64,000 nucleotides of DNA from Aquilaria yunnanensis (GCA_039654915.1 CM077594.1:86566893-86630892), one strand, 5' to 3'; shown: positions 13,330-26,552, counted from the stretch's first letter. Program-made: numbers and translations. The notes: generated from the letters alone by a model not told the origin.

Positions 13330-16300
13330 TATTGGCTAGCATTAACTTACACCAATTAAAGTTTTTTACAGCTGACAAATTAGCTGATGACTTAAGAACT
13401 TTCCAGTTGCATTTTATTGGCGTTGTAAGTGGTGCAATAAGGTATGTTGTGACGAAGACAGGAAAATTCTGCTTGAAGTGGTACTCGGCTTCTTTGCCTT
13501 AAAGTAATGCTTTTGTTACAGTTAGTGGATGTGGTGGTTTCGCTATTCCAAACTGTTGTTTCCATTCTACAAATTCTGGGGCCTCAACAGAATCAAGCTG
13601 CCCGAAGTTATATGTTTGGACTTCATTTTGTCCAAATGGGATGCCAAATATTAGACATGCATCTTCTACTTCTATTTCAATTTCCCTCTTCTTATGAACA
13701 CAAAGTGTTAACGAATTGCAATCAAAAGCAGCAATTTTTTTCTAATTGTTATTGGATGTAGGTGAAAGAGGCTTTCAAACCTTATATCAACAACAGCTTG
13801 CTTTTGATTCTCATTGCCAGCAATTACGTGCATTACATCACTAATTTTTGAAGCGGAGCATCTGACAATAGGTAATTGGCTGCAGGAGAAAATAACTGCC
13901 ATGAAGTAAACAACATACAATAAGTAGAGAAGAAAGCATACAGGAATTTCAAACAAGAAAAATGAAATTTAGGAACTAAAACATAAGATAACAGAATATT
14001 GAACATATTGTAAAACAGAACAAAATATACAGAAAATGAAGTCAAGACAAATGCAGAAATGCAGGAACTAAGAACTATGAGCATATACAAATACAGTAAC
14101 TAATAACATAAGAAAATGACATATCGAACAAACATCAATGAATAAATAAACATATAGAAAAGCCAAAATGAACATATCGAAAAGAGATAATAAACACATA
14201 AAAAACAAAACAGAACATACAGCAATGTACAAATGAACATATATGAACTGGCTGCTGTGAAGTAAACAACATATAGTAAGTAGAGAGGATAGCATACAGG
14301 AATTCCAAACAAGACAAATGAAATACAAGAACTAAAACATAAGATAACAGAATATTGAACATATTGCAAAATAGAACAAAACATACAGAAAATGAAGTCA
14401 AGACAAATGAAGAAATATAGGAACTAAGAACTAAGAGCATATATAAATACAGTAACTAAGAACATAAGGTAACATAATATCAAACATACATCAATGAACA
14501 AATAAACATACATAAAAACTAAAATGAACATATATAAAAGAGAAAATAAACAAATAGAAAACAAAATAGAACATACAACAATGTACAAATGAACAAATAT
14601 GAACAAATTGCTATGAAGTAAATAACATACAGCAAATAGACAGGAAAGCATACAGGAATTCCAAACAAGACAAATGAAACACATGAACTAAAATGTAAAA
14701 TAACACAATATTGAGCATATTGCAAAACAGAACAAAACATACAGAAAATTAAGTCAAGACAAATGAAGAAATACAGGAACTAAGAACTAAGAGCATATAC
14801 AAATACAGTAACTAAGAATATAAGATAGCAAAACATCAAACATACATCAATGAAGAAATAAGGATATAGAAAACCAAAATGAACATATAGAAAAGATAAT
14901 AAACATATAGAAAGCAGAACAGAACATACAGCAATGTACAAATGAACATATATGAACAAACTGCTATGAAGTAAACAACATACAGCGAAGAGAAAGGAAA
15001 TCATATAGGAATTCCAAACAAGACAAATGAAATATAGGAACTATAACAAAAGATAACAAAATATTGAACATAATGCAAAACAGAACAAAACATACAGAAA
15101 ATGAAGTCAAGATAAATGAAGAAATACAAGATCTAAGAACTAAGAGCATGTACAAATAAATTAACTAAGAACATAAGATAATAACATGTCAAACATACAT
15201 CAATCAAGAAATAAACATACAAAAAATCCAAAATGAACATACAGAAAAGAGATAATAAACATATATATAATAGAATAGAACATACAATAATGTACAAATG
15301 AACATATATGAACAAACTGCTATAAAGTAAACAGCATACAGCAAGTAGAGAGGAAAGCATACAGGAATTCCAAACAAGACAAATGAAATACAGGAACTAT
15401 AACATAAGATAGCAGAATATTGAACATATTCAAAACAGAAAAAAACATACAGAAAATGAAGTCAAGTCAAATAGAGTAATACAGGAACTAAGAACTATGA
15501 GCATGTACAAATACAGTAACTAGGAACATAAGATAACATAGTATCGAACATACATCAATGAATAAAAAAACATATTGAATTCCAAATAAGACAAATGAAA
15601 TACATAAACTAAAACATAAGATAACAGAATATTAAGCATATTTAAAAAAAGAACAAAACATACATAAAATGAAGTCAAGACAAATGAAGAAATATAGGAA
15701 CTAAGAACTAAGAGCATATACAAATACAGTAACTAATAACATAAGAAAATGACATATCGAACATACAGCAATGAATAAATAAACATACAAAAAAGCCAAA
15801 ATGAACATTCCAAAAAGAGATAATAAACACATAGAAAACATAACAGAACATACTGCAATGTACAAATGAACATATATGAACAAAGTGTTATGAAGTAGAC
15901 AACATATAGCAAGTAGAAAGGAAAGCATACAAAAATTCTAAACAAGACAAATGAAATACATGAGCTAAAACATAAGATAATAGAATATTAAACATATTGC
16001 AAAACAGAACAAAACATATAGAAAATGAAGTCAAGACATATGAAAAAATATTGGAACTAAGATCTAAGAGCATATACAGATAAAGTAACTAACAACATAA
16101 GATAAAAAAATATCAAACATACATCAATGAAGAAATAAACATACAGAAAACCCAAAATGAACATATAGAAAAGAGATAATAAACATATAGAAAACAGAAC
16201 AAAACATACAATAATGTACAAATGAATATATATGAAAAATTGCTATAAAGTAAACAACATACAGCAAGTAGAAAGAAAAACATACAGGAATTCCAAACAA

Positions 16301-16928
16301 GACAAATGAAATATAGGAACTAAAACATAAGATATTAGAATATTGGACATATTTCAAAACATTGGACATATTCAAAACAGAACAAAACATACATAAAATG
16401 AAGTCAAGACAAATGAAGAAATACAGGAACTAAGAACTAAGAGCATATATGAATACAGTAACTATGAACATAAGATTACATAATATCGAAAATATATCAG
16501 TGAATAAATGAACGTAACAAAACATACAGAAAATATAGGAACTCAATGCAAGAAACTCAATACAGTAACATAACAAAACATACAGAAAATACACAAACAT
16601 ACATCAATGAAAAAATGAACATATATATACGGAACAAGAACATACATTAATGAAGAAATGAACATATATGTACAGAACATGTATATAACCTTTTGAATTT
16701 TCTTGTCTTCTTCTCGTGTGTTTTTCCTTCAGTTTTCTTTTTCTTGTATCTTTTAATTTCTTCTTCAGGCTTGGTGTTCTTCCACTTCGAAGATCTGATT
16801 TCATCTCCACATCGAAAATAAAGCTATAGGTTTAGGTTTTAAGATCTAATTTCTTCTCTACATAGAAAATAAAGAAATCATACTTACGGTTTCTTTGATA
16901 GCACCATATTGTCACTTGAGTTTGACAT
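13330..16928 (-). pseudogene. Ulp1-type plant transposon gene, left-arm copy (exons 16888-16928 and about 13330-13879)
   Basis: Exon 1 starts at ATG 16928 (MSNSSDNMVLSKK) and its donor (CC|GTAAGT) is in phase with the acceptor CTGCAG before 13879. The join gives a proline and then QLPIVRCSASK. Exon 2 carries the conserved blocks FDCNSLTLCV, ACLIFGIPFGQ, EWKQQFGI, YLIAPL and NFNWCK. These match the N-terminal region of the plant transposon-borne proteins that often end in a C48 (Ulp1) SUMO-protease domain, known from Kaonashi-type Mutator elements. That protease part is not seen. A 16-base deletion near 13735 and a stop near 13492 break the frame. The intron is almost wholly satellite. A possible terminal repeat (GGGTGTATGGTATACACCC) lies at 17175-17193, upstream of exon 1. 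Confidence 0.65.
13885..16690 (-). repeat. Satellite block A (about 356-bp monomer), left arm outer copy
   Basis: The phrase AAGAGCATATACAAATACAG and close variants recur at about 14075, 14432, 14788, 15146, 15502, 15713, 16070 and 16440. Spacings are about 356, 356, 353, 357, 211, 359 and 370. One unit is a short 211-bp variant lacking the segment around GAACATATATGAACAAAC. The edge near 16580-16690 is less regular. It fills the intron of the Ulp1-type gene. Hydrophobic frames read across it are artefacts of its T-rich complement. Confidence 0.9.
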
Positions 16929-17620
16929 TTTCAGACAAAAATCACACTACATAAAGAAATTGCTGAAACAAAAACTGGAGCAGAAGAAATCACTGAATAG
17001 AAACAGGAGAGGGTTCAAAGAGCAGAGAGACTGTTCGGGGTTTTTTCAAAATTTGCATTTCATGGTATTAATCACATTTTTTGTAAATTTATGGAGAATT
17101 GACTGTCTATTGGCGCGTTTAATTTTTTTTTTATACATTTTGGGTTATATTATAGCTTCTTATATTATGTAGGGTGGGTGTATGGTATACACCCGATTTA
17201 TACAATAGGCACGCTATTGCTAGAAACCCTATATATATAGCCAAACTGGGTCCAATTAATCTAGATTGATCTATGTTGGATCCCATTTAAAGGGAAGCTC
17301 TCCCATAACTTGTTCTTTTCACTTATAAGATTTGAACCTGAACTGGGCGTAGCGAGAAAATAAGTCTAGGGGCCTTCCTTATTAATTGTAAAGTATGTCC
17401 TATAAATTCAATATTAATAATAATCATTAGGTATGCTAAGAATAAGTATGTTCTATATTGAATCCGGTATCATATTCATCTACTTATGGTACTACTCTGA
17501 CCAAAATCTTAAACCTAATCACCTGGTAACACTAGGCACGAAATATGAATCTGGATAAACGATATACGTGACTGTGTGCAAAAAAAGATTGTTTGTTACA
17601 ATCAAACCAACCAATTCCTT

Positions 17621-18671
17621 TCACAACTTTCCTAACATAAGCTGACCATTGTGAAACCTCAACCCTAGAGCAGACCAAATACATCCAACACAAACCAAAA
17701 TACCAATAACTCCTACAATGAAACTTGTACAATTGATATCAATCCTAACCTTTATAGCTTTCACATTTTCATGCAATCTATCAATCTGCTGAATAACCTG
17801 ATCAGCCTCTAGTTGCTCACTTCCATATTGCACATCACCATTCACCTCTCTAAACTTAGCTCTCAGTTTTCTAGTTTTTGCTTCAACTCTTCTAACCTTG
17901 CTTAGAAGCTCTTTAATTGCCTCCTATGCACGCAAGCTTAACCTTTCATCAATCTAGTGCAAATAACCACAACCTGCCTTTGCAATTGTTGACGGCCAAG
18001 CCTATACAATTTGTATCAAATACAGCCCAGGCTAGGCCACTTTATAATGAAATATAATACTCCGTCCGTCCCAAAATTTTTGCCCCATTTATTTTCAGCA
18101 ATTAATCTACGATTTTTTATTTTCAAAATTTTAATATATAAATGAAAAATCTTTATATATGAATGATAAATCAAGATATGTTGTTTCTAAATATATTTTT
18201 ACAAAGGTAGGATATTTTTGCAAGTAATCATTTTCGCCAGCAATTAGCAAAAACAACCAGATAAAATGAAAAAAAGGAATGAACAAACTAATTGAAAACT
18301 ATTTATCAAGCCATTAACCAGGAAAAATAATTTAATCACCATAAATTTACTCACCAAGCCAAACCAAATCAACAAGAACGTGCCATCAACCAGCAAACGT
18401 TGACACCCGACAAGAAGAAAAAAATGTTCTACCTGTGCTATCTGACACTTGAATTGTAGCAAACAATTGAGAAAACAACATTTGAAAAATTTGATACAAG
18501 GATTACCTTATAATTTGGGCATCCGTAGAACCTTCGGCCTACATTCTCTGTGTCTTTCCAAGCCGTATACATCATCGCATCCATTCCACAATGACATCGA
18601 CACCTCACTTCACCTTCTCCCTCGGATTTCAAACTTTGAGACACTCTCGAGCTTCCGTATAACTGAGACAT
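17621..18671 (-). pseudogene. GRF zinc-finger / short coiled-coil membrane protein gene, left-arm copy
   Basis: Exon 1 (18507-18671, ATG at 18671) encodes RCRCHCGMDAMMYTAWKD then RRFYGCPNYK, the GRF-type zinc finger of the plant At4g04775-like family. It ends at a good GT donor. Exon 2 (17621-17977) reads AGCGYLH*IDERLSLRA*EA, then IKELLSKVRRVEAKTRKLRA (a coiled-coil-like stretch) and a hydrophobic segment (FIVGVIGILVCVGCIWSALG) that would be a C-terminal membrane anchor. Two in-frame stops break it. The first replaces a conserved Trp; the second is shared with the right-arm copy. The intron contains a Stowaway-like sequence. Function in the family is poorly known; many copies are transposon-associated. 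Confidence 0.75.
18058..18240. mobile_element. Stowaway-like MITE, probably truncated
   Basis: TACTCCGTCCGTCCCAAAAT at 18058 matches the Stowaway (Tc1/mariner-type) terminal sequence including the flanking TA. The matching inverted end on the right is not clear. The right-arm copy ends with GGGACAGATAGAGTA near 48898, the same end inverted. It lies in the intron of the GRF pseudogene in both arms, so it predates the duplication. Confidence 0.5.
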
Positions 18672-19005
18672 CAAGAATTAAAACATGATTTGGGAGAAAG
18701 TGGGCTACTTGGGTTTACGGATTGCAGAGGAAGAAACCTAATCCTTTTTTTCCTTCTGCAAAAAAAAGTTTGGATGGGTGTAAGTGGCCAACAGAAGGGT
18801 TACGACGTTACTACACTTTAGCCAGGTGGCATGAATTCTGCACACCATGGACCAGCTCGCCCTATTTTAAAATGTTTGAGGCTTTCTTTTCACTGAATCC
18901 AAGTCCAGGGACTAAGTCACTTAAAGTTGCACAAAGAAAACTCAATTATGATGTGGATGAACATTGGTCTCAACTTCCTTTATCACGTACACATTGAACC
19001 AAAAT
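18672..19005. other. Upstream flank of the GRF pseudogene
   Basis: This flank is mirrored at about 47976-48300. An open frame on the plus strand (18722-18997) is not kept in the mirror copy and shows no domain, so I do not call a gene. The last bases supply the target duplication of the following MITE. Confidence 0.5.
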
Positions 19006-20752
19006 GAGAAATTTTCAAAAAACCCCCATGAGGTTTAGTGGGTACTTCACTTACCCCCTATGTTTGAAAATCATCCACTTTAGCCCTTGAAGTTTAATAG
19101 ATCCTTCACTTACCCCGTCTATAATATTGAGGACTAAAATGCCCTTTTACCAATTTTGTCAATTTTTATCTTTGGACAAATAATTTAGAAAATTTTTCTT
19201 TTGGTAATCAGAAATTTAGAGAATGTTGACAACACTTTTTACCATCTCATGTCAATTTAAATATGTACTATCTAGTCAGTTAATTAATATTAATAAATTA
19301 AAATTATAGTCTTTATAGAATTTTAGATTTTTATAGTAATAAATCACATAAATAGTAAAATGAATACTTAAAATAAAAATAAAATCTATTTATATGAAAT
19401 TTTGCCTAATGGTATATGAACATTAATGCCCTTGTCAAGTATGGATGCTACATTTACTTAATCTAATTTCCTAATAATTATTGTATAATTGCTAGAAAAT
19501 TTAAATTATTAATTTTTCTTTACTTAAAGAAAGAAATTCTTTTTCTATTATTGATGAAAATTTCACCTAGGTGAAATTTCAAAAAGGTGACAATTATGAT
19601 AAAAAAAAGGGTGTAGAAACCTTACTAAGTATTTAAGGGCGAGATTATTTTTGCATTAGTTTTAATGTATTGTTGTAAATTATTCTTATATAAAATTATT
19701 ATTTACTTTATTTCAAAAAAAATTATTATTTACTCAAATTGTCAATTTACTGAGCTTTACATTTTAAGAAGTCTATAACTGCCTAGAAAGTGACAAAAAA
19801 TATTTAATTTTTTTAAATATTAAAGTGTAGGATTTTGATAAATTTATAATTTTAGCAAAATAATCACTTTATATAAGAATGATGCAAAAATGATCTAATT
19901 GTAAGATTTACTTTAATTAACTTACATATTGTCCATTTTATATACATATAATTGAAGTAATTATTATATTATAGACATGTAAAAATTCCTTCAAAAATAA
20001 AAGTGTATGAAGTAATAAGTAAAAGTGTCTAAATTAATAGGTAAAACTATGAATTTTATGTTTCTGTTTAATTAATATAATTCCCCATCTGATATTATCT
20101 AACATAGTGCTATTGGCAAATATTTGTATTTGTTGAATAGCAGATGGTTACGTCCAACAAGTAAAAGGGTAATAGCCAGTTATGAAACTGATGGGCACAA
20201 GTATAAGTATCTTTTAACCTAACTTGTGAAGTTGCAACTAATCATTTTTCACAAATTGTCATATTGACTTTGATATAGTATTTCACTTAGCTTTTTTATA
20301 TCCAGTTATACACCGATACTTAAATTGGTTTTTAGAAGGTGGATTATAAAATTAACATATTTGTTTTAAAATATATTTTATTTTTTTAAGTATTCATTTT
20401 AGTATTTACGTGATTTATTATTATAAAAATCTAAAATTCTGTAAAGTCTATAATTTTAATTTGTTAATATTAATTAACTGACTAGATAATACATATTTAA
20501 ATTGACATGAGATGACAGAAAGTGTTGTCAACATTTTCTAAATTTCTAATTACCAAAATAAAAATTTTCTAAATTATTTTTTGAGCAATAAACATTGAAA
20601 AAATTGAGAAAAGGGCATTTTGGTCCTCAATATTATGGTAGGGGATAAGTGAAGGATCTATTAAACTTCAGGGGGCAAAGTGGAGGATTTCCAAACAGAA
20701 GGGGGTAAGTGAAGTATCCACTAAACCACTGGGGGTTTTTTGAAATTTTCCC
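19006..20752. mobile_element. Mutator-type MITE with about 390-bp inverted ends, left-arm copy
   Basis: The ends are GAGAAATTTTCAAAAAACCC at 19006 and its imperfect complement finishing at 20752. Inverted similarity extends inward about 390 bp on both sides, to about 19400 and 20360. Flanks are AACCAAAAT (18997-19005) and AACCGAAAT (20753-20761), a 9-bp target duplication with one mismatch. Long terminal inverted repeats plus a 9-bp duplication fit a non-autonomous Mutator-like element. The middle is AT-rich and non-coding. The mirror copy (46800-47966) is about 580 bp shorter and keeps both flanks. Confidence 0.85.
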
Positions 20753-20918
20753 AACCGAAATTAACTTTATAAACTCTAAATCAGATTTAGTAGGGACGGC
20801 AGGCAGGTTGGGAAAAACTAATAATCTGTCATCCGTAGGCAATAGTCTATGACTGACACAAAGCGTTCAGCTCGAAAACCTTGTGACTCGTATGTCTGTT
20901 CGAGTGGCTTAAAAACAA

Positions 20919-21376
20919 GGGAAATTTACAATTACCCCTTTGAGGTTTGCCCTAATCTACAGTTTGCCCCTCTATTTTTGAAAACCTACACTTTGTCCCC
21001 TATTTTTTTACACTGTCTGATAACAACTTCTAAAATTATAATTTAAACTGTATGATAGTCATCTTCTAGTAATTCAATCTCTTTAGTATTTTTTTTATAG
21101 TTAATAGACATCGAAAATTATTAGTTTTTTCTTTTTGTAAATACATTTTTCTTTCTGTAAATGCATATCAGTATTTTTTAAAGGTCAGTTAGCTATGAAA
21201 AAATATCAAAAATCTTGAAATTACCGGAGCATGAATATTAGCCTGTTTAAATTAGGGTTTCAGAAGTTGTTGCTAGACACTGTAAAGGAAAGAGGGGGCA
21301 AAGTGTAGGTTTCAGAAAATAAAGGGTGCAAAGTGTAGGTTAGGTCAAACCTCAGGGGTTTTTTTGTCATTTTCCC
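20919..21376. mobile_element. Short Mutator-type MITE (458 bp), left-arm copy
   Basis: Inverted ends of about 90 bp start GGGAAATTTACAATTACCCC and finish GTCATTTTCCC. Flanks TAAAAACAA (20910-20918) and TAAAAAGAA (21377-21385) form a 9-bp target duplication with one mismatch. No coding capacity. Its mirror copy is at 46202-46641. Confidence 0.82.
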
Positions 21377-21499
21377 TAAAAAGAAAGGTCTAGGGCGATC
21401 GACCTAGCTGTTCGAGTGAAAAAATAATTGAGAAAAAATATTATAATTGAGAAGTTCACTTAAAAAACAAGCGGTAAGGAAAATTAGCACGACAGGGAG

Positions 21500-23260
21500 A
21501 GACCAACATTCTTTTGGCCAATTATTTAATTTGACTTCAAATCAATGTTGATCAACTGAAAATATATTACATATCAATGTTGATTCACCAATTAATTGAG
21601 CTGTCAATTTGACATTCTCAATGTTGGTCGTGAAAATTTTATTACATATGAGATCAACGTTGATTATCCTATACCACCGTGTTCTATCACCTGTTCCCTG
21701 CTCGAGTGACGCCCTAACAAGTCTCGCCTTGGAGAATAAAAAATATTGTTAATTATCTCCAATGAAGAGCAGTAACTAAGGTGGTTGGATAGTGCTCTTG
21801 AGTCTTGAGTCGATTGACAAGACTTGCCTTTGAGTCTTGAGTCTGCTCCTATTTACTATTTGGTGGGAATATCATGGACTTAATGAAAATATAATACACA
21901 CGATATCAACATTAATTCACCAATTAATTGAGATGTTGTTCATTTTTGACATTCTCAATGTTGGTTATGCTGAAAATTTTGTTACACATGAGATCAACGT
22001 TGATTATCCCATACCACCACGTTTTATCACCTGTTCCTTGCTCGAGTGACACCCTGATAAGTCTCGCCTTGGAGAATAAAAAAGATTGTTAATTATCTGC
22101 AATCGAGAGCATTAACTACGATGGTTCTTGAGTCTTGAGTCGATTGACAAGACTTGCCTGTGAGTCTTGAGTCTACTCCTATTTACTTTTTGGTGGGAAT
22201 ATCGGGGACTTAATGAAAATATAATACACATAATATCAACGTTGATTCACCAATGAATTGAGCTATTGTTCACCTTTGACATTCTCAATGTTGGTCATGC
22301 TGAAAATTTTGTTACATATGAGATCAACGTTGATTATCTTATACCACCACGTTCTATTACCTGTTCCCTGCTCGAGTGACACCCTGACAAGTCTCGCCTC
22401 GGGGAATAAAAAAACTGTTAATTATCTGTAATGGAGAGCATTAACTACGGTGGTTGGACAGTGCACTTGAGTCTTGAGTCGATTGACAAGACTTGCCTGT
22501 GAGTCTTGAGTCTACTCCTATTTACTATTTAGTGGGAATATCGAGGACTTAATGAAAATATAATACACATGATATCAACCTTAATTCATCAATTAATTGA
22601 GCTGTTGTTCATTTTTGACATTCTTAATGTTGGTCATGCTGAAAATTTTATTACATATGAGATCAACGTTGATTATCCCATACCACCATTTTCTATCACC
22701 TGTTCCCTGCTTGAGTGACGCCCGATAAGTCTCGCCTCAGAGAATTAAAAAGATTGTTAATTATCTGCAGTGGAGAGCAGTAACTACGGTGGTTGGATAG
22801 TGCTCTTGAGTCTTGAGTCGATTGACAAGACTCGCCTGTGAGTCTTGAGTCGATTGACAAGACTCACCTTTGAGTCTTGAGTCTACTCCTATTTACTATT
22901 TGGTGGGAATATCGGGGACTTAATGAAAATATACTAGACACGATATCAACGTTGATTCACCAATTAATTGAGCTGTTGTTCACTTTTGACATTCTTAGTG
23001 TTGGACATGTTGAAAATTTTGTTACATATGAGATCAACGTTGATTATCCCATACCATCATGTTCTATCACCTGTTCCCCGCTTGAGTGACACCTTGACAA
23101 GTCTCGCCTCGGAGAATAAAAAAGATTGTTAATTATCTACATTGGAGAACATTAACTACAGTGGTTGGATAGTGCTCTTGAGTCTTGAGTCGATTGACAA
23201 GACTCGCCCGTGAGTCTTGAGTCTACTCCTATTTACTTTTTGGTGGGAATATCGGGGACT
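21500..23260 (+). repeat. Satellite block B, about 340-bp monomer, roughly five copies
   Basis: The landmark GAGTGAC(A/G)CC starts at about 21704, 22044, 22374, 22713 and 23084, giving periods of about 340, 330, 339 and 371 bp. The longest unit contains an extra copy of a 32-bp phrase (TTGAGTCGATTGACAAGACT region). Each monomer carries a self-complementary motif near ATCAACGTTGAT, usually twice. Open frames of about 70 codons at 21837 and 22877 are monomer artefacts. It is absent from the right palindrome arm. Confidence 0.88.
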
Positions 23261-23452
23261 CAAAAGAAGAAAAGTTCAGCAGCAGAATTATAAAGTTAAG
23301 TGGCTGTTGGGAAGAGAGAAAGTGAAGTAGAAGAACCAAGTGGTTGTTGGGAAGAGAGAAAATAAAGTAGAACAACCAAGAATACACAGCAAGTCTTGAG
23401 TCTACTCTTATTTACTCCTATTTACTTTTTGGTGGGAATATCGGGGACTTAA
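23261..23452 (+). repeat. Repeat C (TTCAGCAGCAG unit), left of the Tekay element
   Basis: The phrase AAAGTTCAGCAGCAGAATTA followed by TGGCTGTTGGGAAGAGAGAAA occurs here and twice more at 34785 and 35017. It continues the satellite B array; the Tekay element has split it. The last five bases, CTTAA (23448-23452), are the element's target duplication. Confidence 0.75.
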
Positions 23453-26400
23453 TGTAATGCCCGGACAATCCAAAGTGATTAGGTCCCGGGTTAAATGGAT
23501 TTGGAGCATAAGAATTTTTCCTTAATTAGAAATTTAGCTCAATTAAATTGAGAAGACAATATGGCATGTGCATAATTGAGTGTTGAACATCTTAAAAATA
23601 AGCTTGGCTTAGGCCAAGAGAAATAGTAATGAAAATGGTGGTTTTTAAAGATGAGGGACTAAATTGAACAAAGGGATTTTTAGTGGTTGGGCTCAATTGC
23701 CCAAATTTAGAAAGTTGGAGGACTAAAGGGGGAATTATGCCATTTTAATGGCTTTGGATGCCTTAGCCAGCCATGCCCCTCCAATTCCCAATATTTTATG
23801 TCACCTTCCTCCAAATCCTATTATTTTAATCCACCTCCCATCCTTAGTCATCACCTTGGATTCTTTCTTCACCTACTTTTGACTTTTTCTACCAAACTTA
23901 CACAAAAGTCTTCCAATTAGTCTTCCATCCATTAAATCTTGTCTCCCACTCATTTCAAACACATTATTAATTTCCTATTATTTTAATCCACCTCCCACCC
24001 TTAATCATTACCTTGGATTCTTTCTTCACCTACTTTTGACTTTTTCTACCAAACTTACACAAAAGTCTTCCAATTAGTCTTCCATCCATTAAATCTTGTC
24101 TCCCACTCATTTCAAACACATTATTAATTTCCTATTATTTTAATCCACCTCCCACCCTTAATCATTACCTTGGATTCTTTCTTCACCTACTTTTGACTTT
24201 TTCTACCAAACTTACCCAAAAGTCTTCCAATTAGTCTTCATCTCTTTTAATCTTGTCTCCCACCTTCCAAGCACATTATACACTCATTTTCCTTCCCATA
24301 TGGCTGGCCATTACCTTCCCACACATTAAAACATAATCACTCCACTCATTCAAAGCCATTTGCTCTCAAACTCTCTCATTCTCTCTCCATTTTCTTCCAT
24401 ACCAAGTCTCATCATTCCAAACACATTTCCAACTCTTTTCTCATCCAAATATTCGTCCATAGCTAGAAATAATCATTCCTCAAATTAAAACCAAGTATTC
24501 TTGGTTGAATTCAAGCTCTAAGACCATAAAGAGCAAGAATCAGATGAAGAATTCAAAGAAAACCAAGGAGGAAAATTTGGCCATTTCCATTTCTTGGAGG
24601 TTTTAAGCTCTACTCAAGGAACTCTTTGTGTGATTGAGTTTCTAAGTTCATTAGAAGCAAGAAATCAAGAAGAAGCTTGAAGAACATCAAGCACAATAAA
24701 TTGGCGTTACCTCTTCTGTGAGGTTCTGTAAGTGTACACCAAGTGTTCTTGGTATTTTGTGTTATTTGGGTTAATCACCAAGATTTCTTGGTATCTTATG
24801 GTTACTAATAAAATTCGGCCCATCTTGGTTCTTATGCTAGAAAACAATTTCTAGAGTCAACAAGCAAGGAAAACGAAGGAAAATAAGCTTATAAAGCTTT
24901 CGGTGTTGTGGGTAAGGATTCCTATACTCACTTTATTGCATGGTATAATTCCATGGCCTTTTTATGTGAGTATTCGGGCCCCTAGGTGATGGTCAAAGAA
25001 CCATGTGATCCTAGGAGTGCTAAGAGGGCTTAAGTTATGTTATTGCTTCGGCAATTCTGTTTTGCTCATGAGCTAAGTTAAGTAAGCAAGCATTATGGGC
25101 TAGGAGTTAAGGCGGCCACCTTAATTCCTATGCTAAGTGAGCTCTCCGAAAACATTAAGTATATGAAATTAATGAACTAAAACTTGAGGGATGCTTGCTG
25201 CCCTTCTGTGAACAAAGTGTTAAGTGGGGTGTGTTTGTGTGCTTCTTTGATTTGTTGTGCATGCTAACCCCCGATTATGATATTATTGCTATATGCATGT
25301 ATCTTTTTGTTTTCTTTGTCTTTATGTTTCCTTTGCAGGAATAAGGATTATTTTGCCATTACATTCTTGGCATATGTTAGGCCTTGGAGGCCATAAGTTA
25401 GGCATTGGATGCCACGGAATCCTTATTGAGTTTTATAACTCACCCGCCCTACTCTACTTTTGTAGGTAAAGGTTTGCTTGAAAGATCAAGCTAAGAGTCT
25501 TGAGTACTCTTTCTGTATTCTAAGGTTGGATTTGTGTATGGTATTGCTCAAAATATTCTAAGTATTCTAAGTATATAAGCTGCTTGTAAACAAGCTAAAA
25601 AAAAATGTGGACTTTCTGTGCAGGACTTGAAGTCTTAGAATTGTGGGAACAAGGTCTATTAAGGTGGAAATTTGTGTTCCATGGCTTTGTGAATTTATGG
25701 GTTGCTTTTAAGCATGTTTTTGTTGGTCTAACTTTAGTGACCAAATTATGGACTTAGCTAAAATTTGGCCAAAACTTGGCTTTGGGCTTGTATTATGGAC
25801 TTGGACATTTTCGGGTATTTTTATTGCTTGGTGGACTTACCAAGGCCCATGCATGAATTTATGGGTTATGTTTTCATGAAATTTGAAGCATGTTGAAATT
25901 GGGCTTAAATAAGAACTTAAAAATTTTGATTTTATTCTTGGTTAATTTTGGGCCATATGCATGTTAAGTACTAAAAGGCCCATAAGCCCATGTCTATGTT
26001 AAAAGCATGCAATGTTTGGCTATGTATGCTCAGTTAGTAAAGAACATGCAAGTAAACTTAGAAAAAGCATGAAATTGGATGCTTGTGTAAAGTTTGGCTA
26101 ATAAGAAATTTAAATGCACGTATGTGGATTAATACATGCCTAAGCATTAGTTGCATTTAAAGGCATTAAGTGATTATGTGCACTAGTGAACTCCAAAACG
26201 CATAAGCATGCAAAGCATATGCGTGAAAATAAGTTTTTAAACTTAAGTTGGTGTTTTAGTTGCCATGCATATTCTTGGCTAAGCTCGGTAAAGACCATGA
26301 AAATGAACACATGAAATCCACATAGGCACTAGCTTGTTTCTGAGAGCACATCAACTTAACCTTAATTAAAGAACTTAACGAGCTAGTACCGATAAGTATC

Positions 26401-26537
26401 CTGGGGTTCGTGCCCATAAGTCTTAGTGAGTTTTAAAAGCCCCTTCTGTGTAATGAAAACTTCCGCTGCATGTTTAAAAAAAAAAAAAAAAAAAAAAATC
26501 AGGCCCAAATGGGCCAGGGGCAGTTTAGGGCACGACA
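23453..26537 (+). repeat. Tekay 5' LTR (3085 bp)
   Basis: It starts TGTAATGCCCGGACAATCC and ends CAGTTTAGGGCACGACA. Near its 3' end is an A23 tract (26476-26498). It should hold the element's promoter; I could not fix a TATA box confidently. No ORF of note is inside. Confidence 0.95.
23817..24287 (+). repeat. Three tandem 157-bp repeats inside the 5' LTR
   Basis: Units start with CCTATTATTTTAATCCACCT at 23817, 23974 and 24131, exactly 157 bp apart. The third unit diverges in its last third. The same triplet lies in the 3' LTR at about 32050-32520. Confidence 0.93.
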
Positions 26538-26540
26538 GCT

Positions 26541-26552
26541 TGGTATCAGAGC
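26541..26552 (+). promoter_or_regulatory. Tekay primer-binding site
   Basis: TGGTATCAGAGC begins three bases inside the 5' LTR. It is the complement of the 3' end of plant initiator methionine tRNA, the usual primer for this clade. Confidence 0.93.

Noticed and set aside
13833..16390. Many 60-108-codon open frames encoding hydrophobic peptides rich in Phe, Leu, Cys and Tyr (also at 37927-40710, 42612-45364, 50087-51663 and 62654-63505)
   Set aside because: They are the T-rich strand of satellite A read in any frame. They repeat with the monomer, overlap in several frames and have no conserved start or end, so they are not membrane protein genes.
13885..16690. CRISPR-like array
   Set aside because: Repeats are 200-356 bp without short spacers, in a plant nuclear genome. 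It is an ordinary tandem satellite.
13885..16690. Satellite A as part of a Helitron
   Set aside because: The shared edge is suggestive, but I could not find a 3' hairpin followed by CTRR or a TC start between A and T at the borders.
18722..18997. 91-codon plus-strand frame upstream of the GRF pseudogene
   Set aside because: Not kept as an open frame in the mirrored right arm and no recognisable motif.
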